From Desulfovibrionaceae bacterium (lineage in GTDB: Bacteria; Desulfobacterota; Desulfovibrionia; Desulfovibrionales; Desulfovibrionaceae), in assembly GCA_031082225.1 (NCBI GenBank), contig JAVHLG010000033.1, forward strand, positions 1-48,780: 48,780 bases of DNA, written 5' to 3'. Of the stretch, positions 18,426 to 27,032 are shown in pieces (position 1 is the stretch's first letter; every line of letters starts with the position of its first letter). The translations under genes were made by a program, and so were the position numbers. The notes beneath the pieces are model-generated. The model made no database searches and was not told the DNA's origin. It saw only the letters and a list, made by a program, of their open reading frames with translations.

Positions 18426-20027
18426 ATGGATGCCCTGACGGACTTTCGTGGCTCGGACTTTCTTGAACAGATCACCCTTTTGCGCGACATTGAGGCCAGG
18501 GCGGACGTCACGGCCATCCCGGGGCTGTGCGAGCTTGTCGCTGCGCCCCTTGGCGACCAGTCCGTGGATCTGGCGGTGATAAACGTCCTGCAGGCCCTTT
18601 TGGCCCACGACGAGGCCCGGGCCGTGGACGGGCTGGCCTCGCCGTCCCCGGCCGTTCGCCGCCTGTGCCTGCGTTCGGTGGGCAAATACGAGTTTACGGC
18701 GGCCCTGTCCGTGCTCACGGACATGGCCCGGCGCGCGACGTCCTCCGAGGATCTTCAGGAGATTTTGAGCGCCCTGTCCCGCCTGCGCCATGCCGACAGC
18801 CTGCCCCTGTTCCGCAGGCACCTGGACCATCCCGACCCCCTGATCAGCGCCCTGTGCGCCGAGACCCTGGGGGCCCTGTCCGACGCCGATTCCCTGCCGC
18901 GTCTGGCCGCCCTGGTGGATGCGGCGGAGATCATCTCCGGCGACGACTGCCCGGTCACGGTGTTCAAGGCCGTGGGGGCCGTGGCGGATATCGGCGGCGA
19001 CGCGGCCCTGTCCTTTCTGGCCGGCAAGGTCCACCACAAAAATCCTACGGCCCGGCGGGCCATCCATGCGGCCCTCATCGACGCGGGGCCTGCGGCCGTG
19101 CCCTTCGTGGCCCGGCTTATGACCGAGGGCGACCTGGACGAGAAGATCCTGTCGGCCAACGTCCTGGGGTTCATCGGACACAAATCCGGGGCCGAGGCCC
19201 TGGTCACGGCCCAGGATCTGGAGGACTTCAACCATCCCAACCTGCGCTTCGCCGTGTATGAGGCCCTGGGCCGGGCGGCCTCCCTCAAGGGGCTGGTGTT
19301 TCTCCTCGACGGGCTGGCCGAGAACGATCCCATGCTGCTTTTGGCCGTGGTCACGGCCCTGGAGGCCAACGCCAACCCCGGGGTGGCCAGAAAGCTCGTG
19401 GAGGCCATGCAGGCCGATCCGGCCAAGGCCGGGTACATAGCCCGGGCCATGGCCGATTCCGGCGCGGTGCGCCTTTTTTCCTCCCTGCTGTCCGAACCGG
19501 ACCTGGCCGCACTGGTGGTGGCCGAGGTGGAGACGGGGTGCGACCCGGAGACCGTGGCCGGATTCGTCCAGGTGCTGGAGGGGGCGGGGACGCCCGGGGC
19601 CCTGGCCCTGGCCGGACGGCTGCGCGCCGCCTGCAGCGAAACGCCCGGGGTCGATGCGGGACAGCGGCGCGTCCTGGCCGTGGACGACTCCAAGGCCATG
19701 CTGGCCTTTTACCGTTCCGCCCTGCCGACCATGGGGTTTGCCGCGGTCACGGCGGAAAACGGCCAGACCGCCTGGGACATCCTGGAGACCTCGGAGCCCT
19801 TCGACGTCATCGTGGCGGACATGAACATGCCGGTCATGGACGGCATCGAACTGACCCGGCTGGTGCGCGGGGACATGGCCCATGCCGCCACCCCCCTGCT
19901 CATGGCCACCACGGAATCCACGGGGGAGCAGGTGGAACTGGCGCTTCGGGCCGGGGTCACGGGGTTTCTCAAAAAGCCCTTCACGGTCGAGGCGCTGCAG
20001 GACGAGATATCCAAAATCCTGTCGTGA
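18426..20027 (+). CDS. HEAT-repeat protein with C-terminal receiver domain
   Basis: 533 residues. Residues 1-410 form about ten HEAT/Armadillo-like helical repeats (for example NPTARRAIHAALIDAGPAAVP and HPNLRFAVYEALGRAAS), a protein-binding scaffold. Residues about 418-533 are a complete receiver: acidic pair VDDS, phosphoacceptor D465 (VIVADMNMPVMDG), MATT and KKPF. Phosphorylation probably switches binding of a partner. It starts at 18426 behind AAAGGA. The FtsH-like gene follows after 34 bases and is likely co-transcribed. No kinase is adjacent. Confidence 0.85.
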   Translation: MDALTDFRGSDFLEQITLLRDIEARADVTAIPGLCELVAAPLGDQSVDLAVINVLQALLAHDEARAVDGLASPSPAVRRLCLRSVGKYEFTAALSVLTDMARRATSSEDLQEILSALSRLRHADSLPLFRRHLDHPDPLISALCAETLGALSDADSLPRLAALVDAAEIISGDDCPVTVFKAVGAVADIGGDAALSFLAGKVHHKNPTARRAIHAALIDAGPAAVPFVARLMTEGDLDEKILSANVLGFIGHKSGAEALVTAQDLEDFNHPNLRFAVYEALGRAASLKGLVFLLDGLAENDPMLLLAVVTALEANANPGVARKLVEAMQADPAKAGYIARAMADSGAVRLFSSLLSEPDLAALVVAEVETGCDPETVAGFVQVLEGAGTPGALALAGRLRAACSETPGVDAGQRRVLAVDDSKAMLAFYRSALPTMGFAAVTAENGQTAWDILETSEPFDVIVADMNMPVMDGIELTRLVRGDMAHAATPLLMATTESTGEQVELALRAGVTGFLKKPFTVEALQDEISKILS

Positions 20028-20061
20028 CCCCGGGATGCCCCGGGGAAGGGAGTGCACGCCG

Positions 20062-20625
20062 ATGCGGGAAACCGGGCGCGATCCCCTGACGGCCCTGGCC
20101 CACCATGTGGCCGGGCATGTGGTCATGTCCTTCGCCGTGGACTGCCCGGCCGCAAGCGCCGGCATCGACGGCCCGGATGACGATCCCGGCTACGCCTTGC
20201 CCGGCGGCGGCCGCAAGCTGACCATCCGGCGGCGGTTTCTCATCGCCCTGGCCGGGCATCAGGCCGAGATGCTCCATCTCGGCGAGGCCTTCGGGCTTTA
20301 TGCTGATACGGCCAACGAGCGGCTGGCCTTCGACATGCTGCACGTCATGCGGGAGTTCGAGGCCATGGGGCTGCGCGGCGCCGGGGCCTCGTCCCGGCTT
20401 CGGGGCCAGCTTGGGGCCGTGCTGCGCGATCTCTTCTCCCGGGCGGCGGTCTGGGACCGGGTGCGGGACGTGGCCGAGGCCCTGGCGGCCAGGAGGCGTC
20501 TGACCGCTTCCGAACTGCGGGCGTTGATCCCGGCCGAGGTCACGGTCCTGGGAACGCGGCTTTTAGATGAAACGCGCCGGACGGACGATCCGGCGGCAGT
20601 CGCGCCGTCTCTGGCCTGCCCCTAG
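20062..20625 (+). CDS. FtsH-protease-domain-like protein without catalytic Glu
   Basis: 187 residues. The pattern LAHHVAGHVV (H15-H19) matches the HEAGH zinc motif of M41/FtsH peptidases, but the catalytic Glu is Val16. Further matches are FLIALAGHQAE (like the ALGGRAAE helix) and TANERLAFDM (like the SNDIERAT segment that supplies the third metal ligand). There is no AAA domain. It is probably a pseudo-peptidase that keeps the fold, perhaps with metal binding. It starts behind AAGGGAG, 34 bases after the HEAT-receiver gene, which suggests a shared role. Confidence 0.6.
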   Translation: MRETGRDPLTALAHHVAGHVVMSFAVDCPAASAGIDGPDDDPGYALPGGGRKLTIRRRFLIALAGHQAEMLHLGEAFGLYADTANERLAFDMLHVMREFEAMGLRGAGASSRLRGQLGAVLRDLFSRAAVWDRVRDVAEALAARRRLTASELRALIPAEVTVLGTRLLDETRRTDDPAAVAPSLACP

Positions 20626-20707
20626 GGGACGGCCGGTTGCGACCGGTTCTGGCGGTTTGGTATTGAGCCGAGTCAGTACAAACCTTCACGTGGAGCGAGG
20701 GCGATAC

Positions 20708-22504
20708 ATGAAACGCGTATCGGGCATGGTCATCATGGTTGTGGCGGCGTTTTTGACGTGTGCGGTCTGCGCCTGGGCGCAAGAGGCTTCCCCGGCCGAC
20801 GCCGTCTCCGTTCCTGTCCCGGTCGTTTTGAAAAATCTCGGCCTGTTGCCGGATTCGGACGCGACGCGCTCCGCCCTGCCGAGCACCGCAAGCTATTCCG
20901 TCCCAGGCACGAACCAGAGCCTGTGCTACAACATGTCGTCGCTCATGCTCTGCCCGAACGCCGCAAGCGCCTTTTTCGGCCAGGACGCCACCTATGACGC
21001 CGCTCCCATGGCCTTCACGAAAATGACCATCTCCGGGGGGAGTTATGTCTATGATTCCCTTGGCCGGTACTGGGCCGCGCCTGGCATGAACCGGACCTGG
21101 AGCGACGCCCAGGCCTATTGCGCCTCCCAGACCGTGCTGGGCTCGCCCCTGCGCCTGCCGACCCTCCTGGAGCTTTCCCAACTCGTGGACGCCTCGCGCA
21201 CCACGCCCGCCGTGAACCAGACCGCCTTCCCGGCGTTGCAGTCCGGCAACTACTGGACCGCCGACGCCCAGGGAGAGGTCAATGCCTGGGCCGTGAATTT
21301 CGCCGCCGGGGCCACCCAGCCCCTGGCCAAAACCAGTCTGGCGGGCACCATGTGCATGTCCTCCATGATGCGCTATTCCGGCGGTCTCGTGGATTTCGGC
21401 GACGGGGCCGTCGCCGACAGCAAGACCTCCCTGGTGTGGGAAAAGGCGGATTCCGCCACGGGCATGTCCTGGGACGCCGCCCTGGTCTCCTGCGCCCAGA
21501 AACAGACCGGAGGCTACACGGACTGGCGGCTGCCCACCAAAAACCAGTTGCAGTCCATCATTACCCCGTCCTCGTCCACCCTGTGGCCGTCGTCCTTCAC
21601 CGCCCACGCCGGGGCCTATTGGACCGCAACCACGCTCAACGACACCCCGGCCAGCGCCTGGGTGGTGCTCTCCGACAAACAGACCAACGCCGCGCCAAAA
21701 TCCAATGCCCACCGCGTCCGTTGCGTCCGGGAGATGGCCCCGTTCCCGGCGGAGGCCAGCCAGACGATCATGAGCGGAACCTGGACCGCGAGCGTTGGCG
21801 GCGCCGCAGTCAGCACCAGGCTCGTCAATGTCCCCCGGGCCAGCGAAGTCTTCCTGAACGGACAGTCGCAGAAAGCGGTGTCAGAAATGCTCTCCAGCGA
21901 GGTGACCGTGGCCGGGAGTCCGTCCTATTCCTACCATGCCACCGGCGTGGCGATGACCGGCCTGCCGGATTTCAACGTCATGCTCTCGCACTATGGCGAT
22001 ACCGGTTCGCACACCTACCTGGGCCTGTCCACCGGCCAGGGCGTCAGCGGGACCCTCAAGGATTCCGCCCAGACCACCATCGCCACCGTGGCGGCGGCCA
22101 GGACCGCCAAGCCGAGCACCATGCAGGACTTCGACATAAGCGGCCAGTGGGCGGGCGTCGCCCTGGGCGCGCAGGTGTCCGCCGACATCCGTTCCGCCAC
22201 GTACACCTCAGGCGGCCAGACCGTGGCCTATTTCAACGGATACCTGACCGTCCCCTACGGGACCGGGATGTCCCCGTATTCCTTCACCGGATTCATGGAG
22301 GCCGATGGAACCGTGTTCATGATCCGCAACACCACCACCAAGGTCTATATCTTCGAGGGCCTGCGCAGCGGCAACGTCATCACCGGCAACCTGCGCAACT
22401 ACGACCAGCCCGTGGCCTCGAACCTGGTCTTCACCCGGATCGCCGGGCATAACCCCCAGGACGGGGGCGTGGCCACCGTGCCGTACACCCTGCTTTTCGA
22501 TTGA
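20708..22504 (+). CDS. Secreted DUF1566/Lcl-domain protein, two copies
   Basis: 598 residues, start at 20708 behind GAGGGCG, with a signal peptide (MKRVSGMVIMVVAAFLTCAV...WA). Two Lcl/DUF1566 domains are visible. The first contains TWSDAQAYC...LRLPTLLELSQL...YWTAD; the second MSWDAALVSC...WRLPTKNQLQSI...YWTAT...VRCVRE. The fold resembles C-type lectin-like carbohydrate-binding domains. The last 200 residues are a beta-rich part with two similar sub-blocks (ISGQWAG.. and MSGTWTA..) ending in VPYTLLFD. Likely surface adhesion; the ligand is unknown. Confidence 0.82.
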   Translation: MKRVSGMVIMVVAAFLTCAVCAWAQEASPADAVSVPVPVVLKNLGLLPDSDATRSALPSTASYSVPGTNQSLCYNMSSLMLCPNAASAFFGQDATYDAAPMAFTKMTISGGSYVYDSLGRYWAAPGMNRTWSDAQAYCASQTVLGSPLRLPTLLELSQLVDASRTTPAVNQTAFPALQSGNYWTADAQGEVNAWAVNFAAGATQPLAKTSLAGTMCMSSMMRYSGGLVDFGDGAVADSKTSLVWEKADSATGMSWDAALVSCAQKQTGGYTDWRLPTKNQLQSIITPSSSTLWPSSFTAHAGAYWTATTLNDTPASAWVVLSDKQTNAAPKSNAHRVRCVREMAPFPAEASQTIMSGTWTASVGGAAVSTRLVNVPRASEVFLNGQSQKAVSEMLSSEVTVAGSPSYSYHATGVAMTGLPDFNVMLSHYGDTGSHTYLGLSTGQGVSGTLKDSAQTTIATVAAARTAKPSTMQDFDISGQWAGVALGAQVSADIRSATYTSGGQTVAYFNGYLTVPYGTGMSPYSFTGFMEADGTVFMIRNTTTKVYIFEGLRSGNVITGNLRNYDQPVASNLVFTRIAGHNPQDGGVATVPYTLLFD

Positions 22505-22551
22505 TCCCCGTTCCCTGGCCGGGCGCTCCAGGCCCGGCCGGACGACCGATT

Positions 22552-22587
22552 CCAGGGCCTCTGCTCCGGCAGGGGCCCTGGTTTTTG
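22552..22587 (+). terminator. Rho-independent terminator after the DUF1566 gene
   Basis: A 12-bp stem with one wobble pair (CCAGGGCCTCTG / CAGGGGCCCTGG) and a 6-base loop is followed by TTTTT. A second GC hairpin (GGCCGGGC/GCCCGGCC) lies just before it. Confidence 0.85.
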
Positions 22588-22718
22588 TGCAGGCGGGGTA
22601 TTTCGAACGAAAGTAAAGGCAGGCGGCAGAAAGTACGAACAGCTCCGACAGTTTTTTCATGCACCGGTCTTCGCCGTGCATGCGGACCACGCCCGGCGTG
22701 TACCGTGCGTCCTCCCCT

Positions 22719-23108
22719 CTAACCCGCCCCCACGGCCTTTCTCCTGTCGTACACCGCCCGCACGCACCCCACCAGTTCGTCCAGGGGACAGGGCTTGAGC
22801 AGATAATCCGCCGCGCCTCCGGCGATCATCTCGGCCGCGATGTCCACCGAGGCGTGGCCGGTCAGGATCAGCACCTCCACGCCCGGGGCCACGGCCTTGA
22901 TGCGCGGCAGCACCTCCTGGCCGCTTTCGCCCGGCATCTTGACGTCCAAAAGCACCACGTCGAAGGGTTTTTCGGCCAGCAGGGCAAGGGCCTGCTCCCC
23001 TCCCGAGGCCGCCTCGGCGAAAAGCCCCTGGGCCCCCAGAAGCTTCACCAGCGTGGTCCGGAAGCGGTCTTCGTCATCGACGACCAGGACGCGAATGGGG
23101 TCCGGCAT
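22719..23108 (-). CDS. Single-domain response regulator (CheY-like)
   Basis: 129 residues, receiver only: VVDDED, phosphoacceptor D55 (VVLLDVKMPG), ILTGHA and LKPC. There is no output domain. It is the last gene of the cluster kinase-receiver-kinase-receiver on this strand, 113 bases after the kinase stop, and is probably a phosphorelay intermediate or acts by protein contact. Confidence 0.88.
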   Translation of the reverse strand: MPDPIRVLVVDDEDRFRTTLVKLLGAQGLFAEAASGGEQALALLAEKPFDVVLLDVKMPGESGQEVLPRIKAVAPGVEVLILTGHASVDIAAEMIAGGAADYLLKPCPLDELVGCVRAVYDRRKAVGAG

Positions 23109-23221
23109 GTCTGGCTCCTTGTCGTTTGCGTCGTGTTCGCGACACGTCTGAAAAAATCACGTGAACGCCCTGACCATGTCGCATTGCGTGAACAATCCCG
23201 GCGGGTGTTCGGGCCGAAGCC

Positions 23222-24184
23222 TTAGCGGGGCAGGGTCACGGTGAACTTCGCCCCCCTGCCCGGTTCGCTTTCCACCGTGATCGCGCCGCCCAGTCGGTCC
23301 ACGATGCCGTGGCACATGGACAGCCCCAGGCCCGTGCCCACCCCGGGCGGCTTGGTGGTGAAAAACGGGTTGAAGATCTTGGACATGTTTTCCGGCAAAA
23401 TCCCCGCCCCCGTATCGGCCACGGCGATGGCCACCCGGTCCGCCCCGGCCGGACGCGTGGACACGGTGATCGTGCCCTGGCCCGGGATGGCCTGAAAGGC
23501 GTTTAATAGAAGGTTCAGGACCACCTGCCGCAAAAGCGGCACGTCGGTCTGGATGGCCGCAAGCTCGGGGTCATAGTCGCGCACGATGGACACGCCCTGG
23601 AGTTTGGCCTCCTTTTCCACCAAAAGCACCATGTCCTCCATGATCCTTTCCAGGTGCTCCTGCTGCAGGATGGGATCCATCTTGCGCGAGAAATTGAGCA
23701 GATTGTGGGTGATGGCCTTGCAGCGGTCCACCTGGCGCACGATCTCGGCCAGGGAGTCCCGCAGTTCCGCCAGATTTTCGGGCGTGACCTGGGGCTGGGA
23801 CATGAGGTGGGTCATCCAGTCCGATTCCTGGGCGATGATGGCCATGGGGTTGTTGATCTCGTGGGCGATGCCCGCCGACATCTCTCCGATGGCCGCCAGC
23901 TTCTGGGACTGGACGAGCTGGGCGTCCAGGGAGCAACGTTCCTGTTCCGAGGTCCGGATGCGCGAGGCCAGGGCCGCCGCCGACCAGGCCGCCAGGCTGG
24001 CGGTGAAAAGGGCCAGGATCACGGCCAGGGGGATGGGCAGCACCATGGCCGACAGCACCGCAACGGCCGTCACCCCCGGCAGGCCGACCAGGTGGAGCCA
24101 CAGGGGGCGGTTTTTCCCCGCAGGAGGGGAAGCGGGTTCTCCGGCCGCCGACGCCGGGTCAGCGCGGGGCGTTTCGGCCTTCAT
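23222..24184 (-). CDS. Membrane histidine kinase without sensor domain
   Basis: 320 residues. Two adjacent membrane segments (about 28-72) carry almost no periplasmic loop, so the signal is likely membrane- or partner-derived. HisKA has H108 in GIAHEINNPM. The ATPase domain has LLLNAFQAI (N box), DTGAGI (G1) and GTGLGLSMC (G2). The start at 24184 overlaps the end of the upstream receiver gene by 26 bases, which implies coupled expression. Confidence 0.88.
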   Translation of the reverse strand: MKAETPRADPASAAGEPASPPAGKNRPLWLHLVGLPGVTAVAVLSAMVLPIPLAVILALFTASLAAWSAAALASRIRTSEQERCSLDAQLVQSQKLAAIGEMSAGIAHEINNPMAIIAQESDWMTHLMSQPQVTPENLAELRDSLAEIVRQVDRCKAITHNLLNFSRKMDPILQQEHLERIMEDMVLLVEKEAKLQGVSIVRDYDPELAAIQTDVPLLRQVVLNLLLNAFQAIPGQGTITVSTRPAGADRVAIAVADTGAGILPENMSKIFNPFFTTKPPGVGTGLGLSMCHGIVDRLGGAITVESEPGRGAKFTVTLPR

Positions 24185-24554
24185 TGAGCAGCTTTCTTTC
24201 GTGGGCCTTGCGCACCTTTTCCAAAAGCTCGTCAAAGTCCACGGGTTTTAAGACGTAGTCGTACGCCCCAAGGGACATGCCGCGCATCCCCGACTCCACC
24301 GAGGCGTGCCCGGTGAGCATGATGACCTCGGTCAGGGGGTAGCGCTTTTTGATCTCTTTTAAGGTCTCGATGCCGTCCTTGCCGGGCATGCGCACGTCCA
24401 TGATGACCACGTCGAAGGGCTCGGCCTCCAAGAGCTTCAAGGCGGCGATGCCGCTTGGCGCGGCCGTGACCGGCATCTTGCGGAAGGTGAACCGCTTGAC
24501 CATGGTTTCGATGAAATCCGGCTCGTCGTCCACGACGAGGATCCTGATGCTCAT
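24159..24554 (-). CDS. Single-domain response regulator (CheY-like)
   Basis: 131 residues: VVDDEP, phosphoacceptor D53 (VIMDVRMPG), MLTGHA, LKPV. Receiver only. It overlaps the kinase gene that follows and lies 143 bases after the upstream dCache kinase, so it may receive phosphate from either. Confidence 0.88.
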   Translation of the reverse strand: MSIRILVVDDEPDFIETMVKRFTFRKMPVTAAPSGIAALKLLEAEPFDVVIMDVRMPGKDGIETLKEIKKRYPLTEVIMLTGHASVESGMRGMSLGAYDYVLKPVDFDELLEKVRKAHERKLLNEGRNAPR

Positions 24555-24659
24555 GTGCGACCTCGTTGTCCGGTGGGGGCCTGCAACCCGCCTCGTGGTG
24601 TATTCGGTCCTTTCCGTTATGGAACAACAAGCAGCAACATCTTGAAGTTATGATTTATA

Positions 24660-24690
24660 TTCACAAAAAACAGAACTGTTTTGTTGTGAA
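24660..24690. repeat. 31-base near-perfect palindrome after the dCache kinase
   Basis: TTCACAAAAAACAG, two bases, then CTGTTTTGTTGTGAA form an inverted repeat with one bulged base. It sits 7 bases after the kinase stop and about 105 bases before the start of the receiver gene. It may be a terminator or a regulator-binding site for the downstream operon; the T-tract on the minus strand is weak. Confidence 0.5.
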
Positions 24691-24697
24691 CGCCACA

Positions 24698-26350
24698 CTA
24701 GTGAGCGGGCAGGGTGATGGTGAAGGTGGTGCCCTTGCCCTCGGCGCTTTGCAGGACGATCTTGCCCCCGAGCTTTTCGATGATGCTGTAGCTTATGGTC
24801 AGGCCCAGTCCCGTGCCCTCGCCGACTTTCTTGGTGGTGAAAAACGGGTCGAAGATCTTGTCCGCGACCTCTTTGGGCATGCCCTTGCCCGTATCCGTGA
24901 TGGCGATGACCACGGCCCCGGCGTCCTTGTCGTGGCGGGTGGTCACGGTGATCACCCCGTCCTTGTCGATGGCGTCGATGGCGTTGTCTATGATGTTCAG
25001 AAAGACCTGCTGCAACTGGGAGGCGTCGGAGGTGATGCTGGGCAGGCCCCGGTCGTAGTCGGCCAGGATCTCGATGTTGCGGAACGAGGCCTCGTTTTCC
25101 AGAAAGGACTTGGTCTGGTCCAAAAGGATGTTGACGTTGATGTCGTCGCGCAGCGGATCCATGCGCCGGGCGAAGCCCAGGAGGCGGTGGGTCACGTCCT
25201 TGGCCCGGCGCACGTGGAATTCGATTTTCTGGACGGCGTCGGCGTATTCCTGGAAGTTGGGACTGGCCTTGATGTCCTCTTCACTCAGGAGGTCGCGCAT
25301 CCACCCGGCCTTTTCCATGATGATGGCCAGGGGGTTGTTGACCTCGTGGGCCACCCCGGCGGCCAGCTTGCCCAGGGCCGCCATCTTGCTCGACTGGGTC
25401 AGGGAGGCGTCCAGGGAGGCCTTCTCCCGCTCCGAGCGCACCAGTTGCCGGACCATGGAGTTGGCGATGAACACCGCGCCGCCGATGATGATCAGCGTGC
25501 CCCCGAACAGGATGAAGACCAAAAGCCAGCGGGCCTGGTACAGGGGCAGGAGTTCTTCGCGGGGGTCGTCTTTGATGACCAAAAGCCAGTCCTTGTTGTC
25601 CAGCCAGGCCATGGCGTAGAGGCTGGTCTTGCCCTTGACCGCGAATTCCTCCACCCGGGTACCGGAGAACTTGGAAAAACGGGGGAATTCGATCTTTTCC
25701 AGGATGGTGTCGTCGAAACGGGGCTTGGTCTGGAGCACGTTTTCCGAGGTCAGAAGGAAGGCGTCCCCGGATTTGCCCAGGTGGACGCTGCGCACCAGGG
25801 TGTCGAAGATGTCGGAATCGATGGCCGCCCGCAGGATCCAGGACTGGTCGCCCTCGCGCCGGGTCACGGCGATGATGAAGTGGGGATATTTGCGGAAACC
25901 CAGAAACACGTCGCTGACGTACAGCCCCCGGGCCATGGCCATGTTGAACCAGGGTTCCTGGCTGTAGTTGACGTCTTTTAAGCGGTAGGGGCCGCAATAG
26001 GACACGGTGTTCCCTTCCTGGTCAATGACCTGGAGGTCGATAAAGGACTTGGAGTGGATCTGGAGGATGGAAAAGACCTTTTCCAGGTATTTTTCGTCCG
26101 AGAGCTGTACGAAGGTTTCGGTGAAGGCCAGGGTGGTGAGCTGGGAGATGCGTTCGTTCAAAAAAAGGTCGATGGTGGTTTTCTTGTTCTCCACCAGGGT
26201 GCGCAGGTTGCCGTAGACCTTGCCCACATAGACCGACTCGGTCTTGAGGTAGATGGTGACGCCGAGCGCCAGAAGCGGCACGAAGGAAAAGGCCAGTGTG
26301 GTGGCGATGATTTTGAGACGAAGGCGCTGGTAGTCGTCCTGCTGCATCAT
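24698..26350 (-). CDS. Sensor histidine kinase with dCache periplasmic domain
   Basis: 550 residues. A membrane segment at about 12-34, a dCache-type periplasmic sensor at about 35-285 (with the YVSDVFLGFRKYPHFIIAV stretch), a second membrane segment at about 290-315 (LLVFILFGGTLIIIGGAV) and no HAMP. HisKA follows with H335 in GVAHEVNNP and an ATPase domain (NIIDNAIDAI, DTGKGMP, GTGLGLTIS). Such sensors usually bind small organic ligands. Starts at 26350 or 26347 behind GGCGGA. The Mrp operon lies upstream on the same strand. Confidence 0.9.
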   Translation of the reverse strand: MMQQDDYQRLRLKIIATTLAFSFVPLLALGVTIYLKTESVYVGKVYGNLRTLVENKKTTIDLFLNERISQLTTLAFTETFVQLSDEKYLEKVFSILQIHSKSFIDLQVIDQEGNTVSYCGPYRLKDVNYSQEPWFNMAMARGLYVSDVFLGFRKYPHFIIAVTRREGDQSWILRAAIDSDIFDTLVRSVHLGKSGDAFLLTSENVLQTKPRFDDTILEKIEFPRFSKFSGTRVEEFAVKGKTSLYAMAWLDNKDWLLVIKDDPREELLPLYQARWLLVFILFGGTLIIIGGAVFIANSMVRQLVRSEREKASLDASLTQSSKMAALGKLAAGVAHEVNNPLAIIMEKAGWMRDLLSEEDIKASPNFQEYADAVQKIEFHVRRAKDVTHRLLGFARRMDPLRDDINVNILLDQTKSFLENEASFRNIEILADYDRGLPSITSDASQLQQVFLNIIDNAIDAIDKDGVITVTTRHDKDAGAVVIAITDTGKGMPKEVADKIFDPFFTTKKVGEGTGLGLTISYSIIEKLGGKIVLQSAEGKGTTFTITLPAH

Positions 26351-26539
26351 GTCCGTCCGCCCCCCGGGGGTTGGCTCAAACGCGGCGAAACCTGCCGTAT
26401 GAGCCGGACACGGCCGGGCCGTCATCGCGGCCCGGCCGGGGCGTGCGTCGCGCCCGCGTCCATGCTGCAAGACTAGAGCGGATGGCGCTGAAAATCAAAC
26501 ATTTCCACGCCGTCCCCGGCCCTGGTCCAGGCGGCCGGA

Positions 26540-27013
26540 TCAGGCCGGGGCCAGGTCCGGGTGGCGCGTCAGGAGGGTCAGGAACTGGGAGGTGCGCAGC
26601 GTCAGCCGGTCGTTCACCAGCCGGTACATGGCCAGCAGAAAGGGCACGCCGAAAGCCGGGGCCTCGGTGATGAGTCCGACCAGGGCCGGGCCGGGCACGG
26701 CCAGGGTGCGGCAGGCCCGGGCCGCGACCACGGTATGGTCGTGGGTCTCTCCCGGGGTCAGGGCGGAAAACCCGAAGCAGTAGCCGGGGTTGAGCGAGCC
26801 AAGGGACACGATGATGTCCGGGGGCAGGCGTACCTGCAAAAGGGCCCTGCCGTCCAGGAGCAGGGAGAAGTGCTCGGCGGGCTTGCCCATTTCGTGGATG
26901 GTCTGGCCCCGGTCGAAGTCGCGCGGCACGGCCAGGGCCAGGAAGCGTTCCAGGAGCGGTTCGGGAATGCCTGCCAGTATCTGGAAATTGACGAGTTCGG
27001 GGGGCGTGGGCAT
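26540..27013 (-). CDS. Cyclic-nucleotide-binding-domain protein, no DNA-binding domain
   Basis: 157 residues. A CRP-like cNMP-binding beta-roll (about 10-125) with the pattern FDRGQTIHEMGKPAEHFSLLLDGRALL and PGYCFGFSALT. There is no helix-turn-helix. The phosphate-binding cassette does not match the canonical FGExAL..R.AT form, so nucleotide binding is uncertain. It starts behind GGAGG, 19 bases after the last antiporter gene, so it is the last gene of the Mrp operon and could regulate the complex by protein contact. Confidence 0.75.
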   Translation of the reverse strand: MPTPPELVNFQILAGIPEPLLERFLALAVPRDFDRGQTIHEMGKPAEHFSLLLDGRALLQVRLPPDIIVSLGSLNPGYCFGFSALTPGETHDHTVVAARACRTLAVPGPALVGLITEAPAFGVPFLLAMYRLVNDRLTLRTSQFLTLLTRHPDLAPA

Positions 27014-27032
27014 GGGGCCTCCGGGGGATGCG

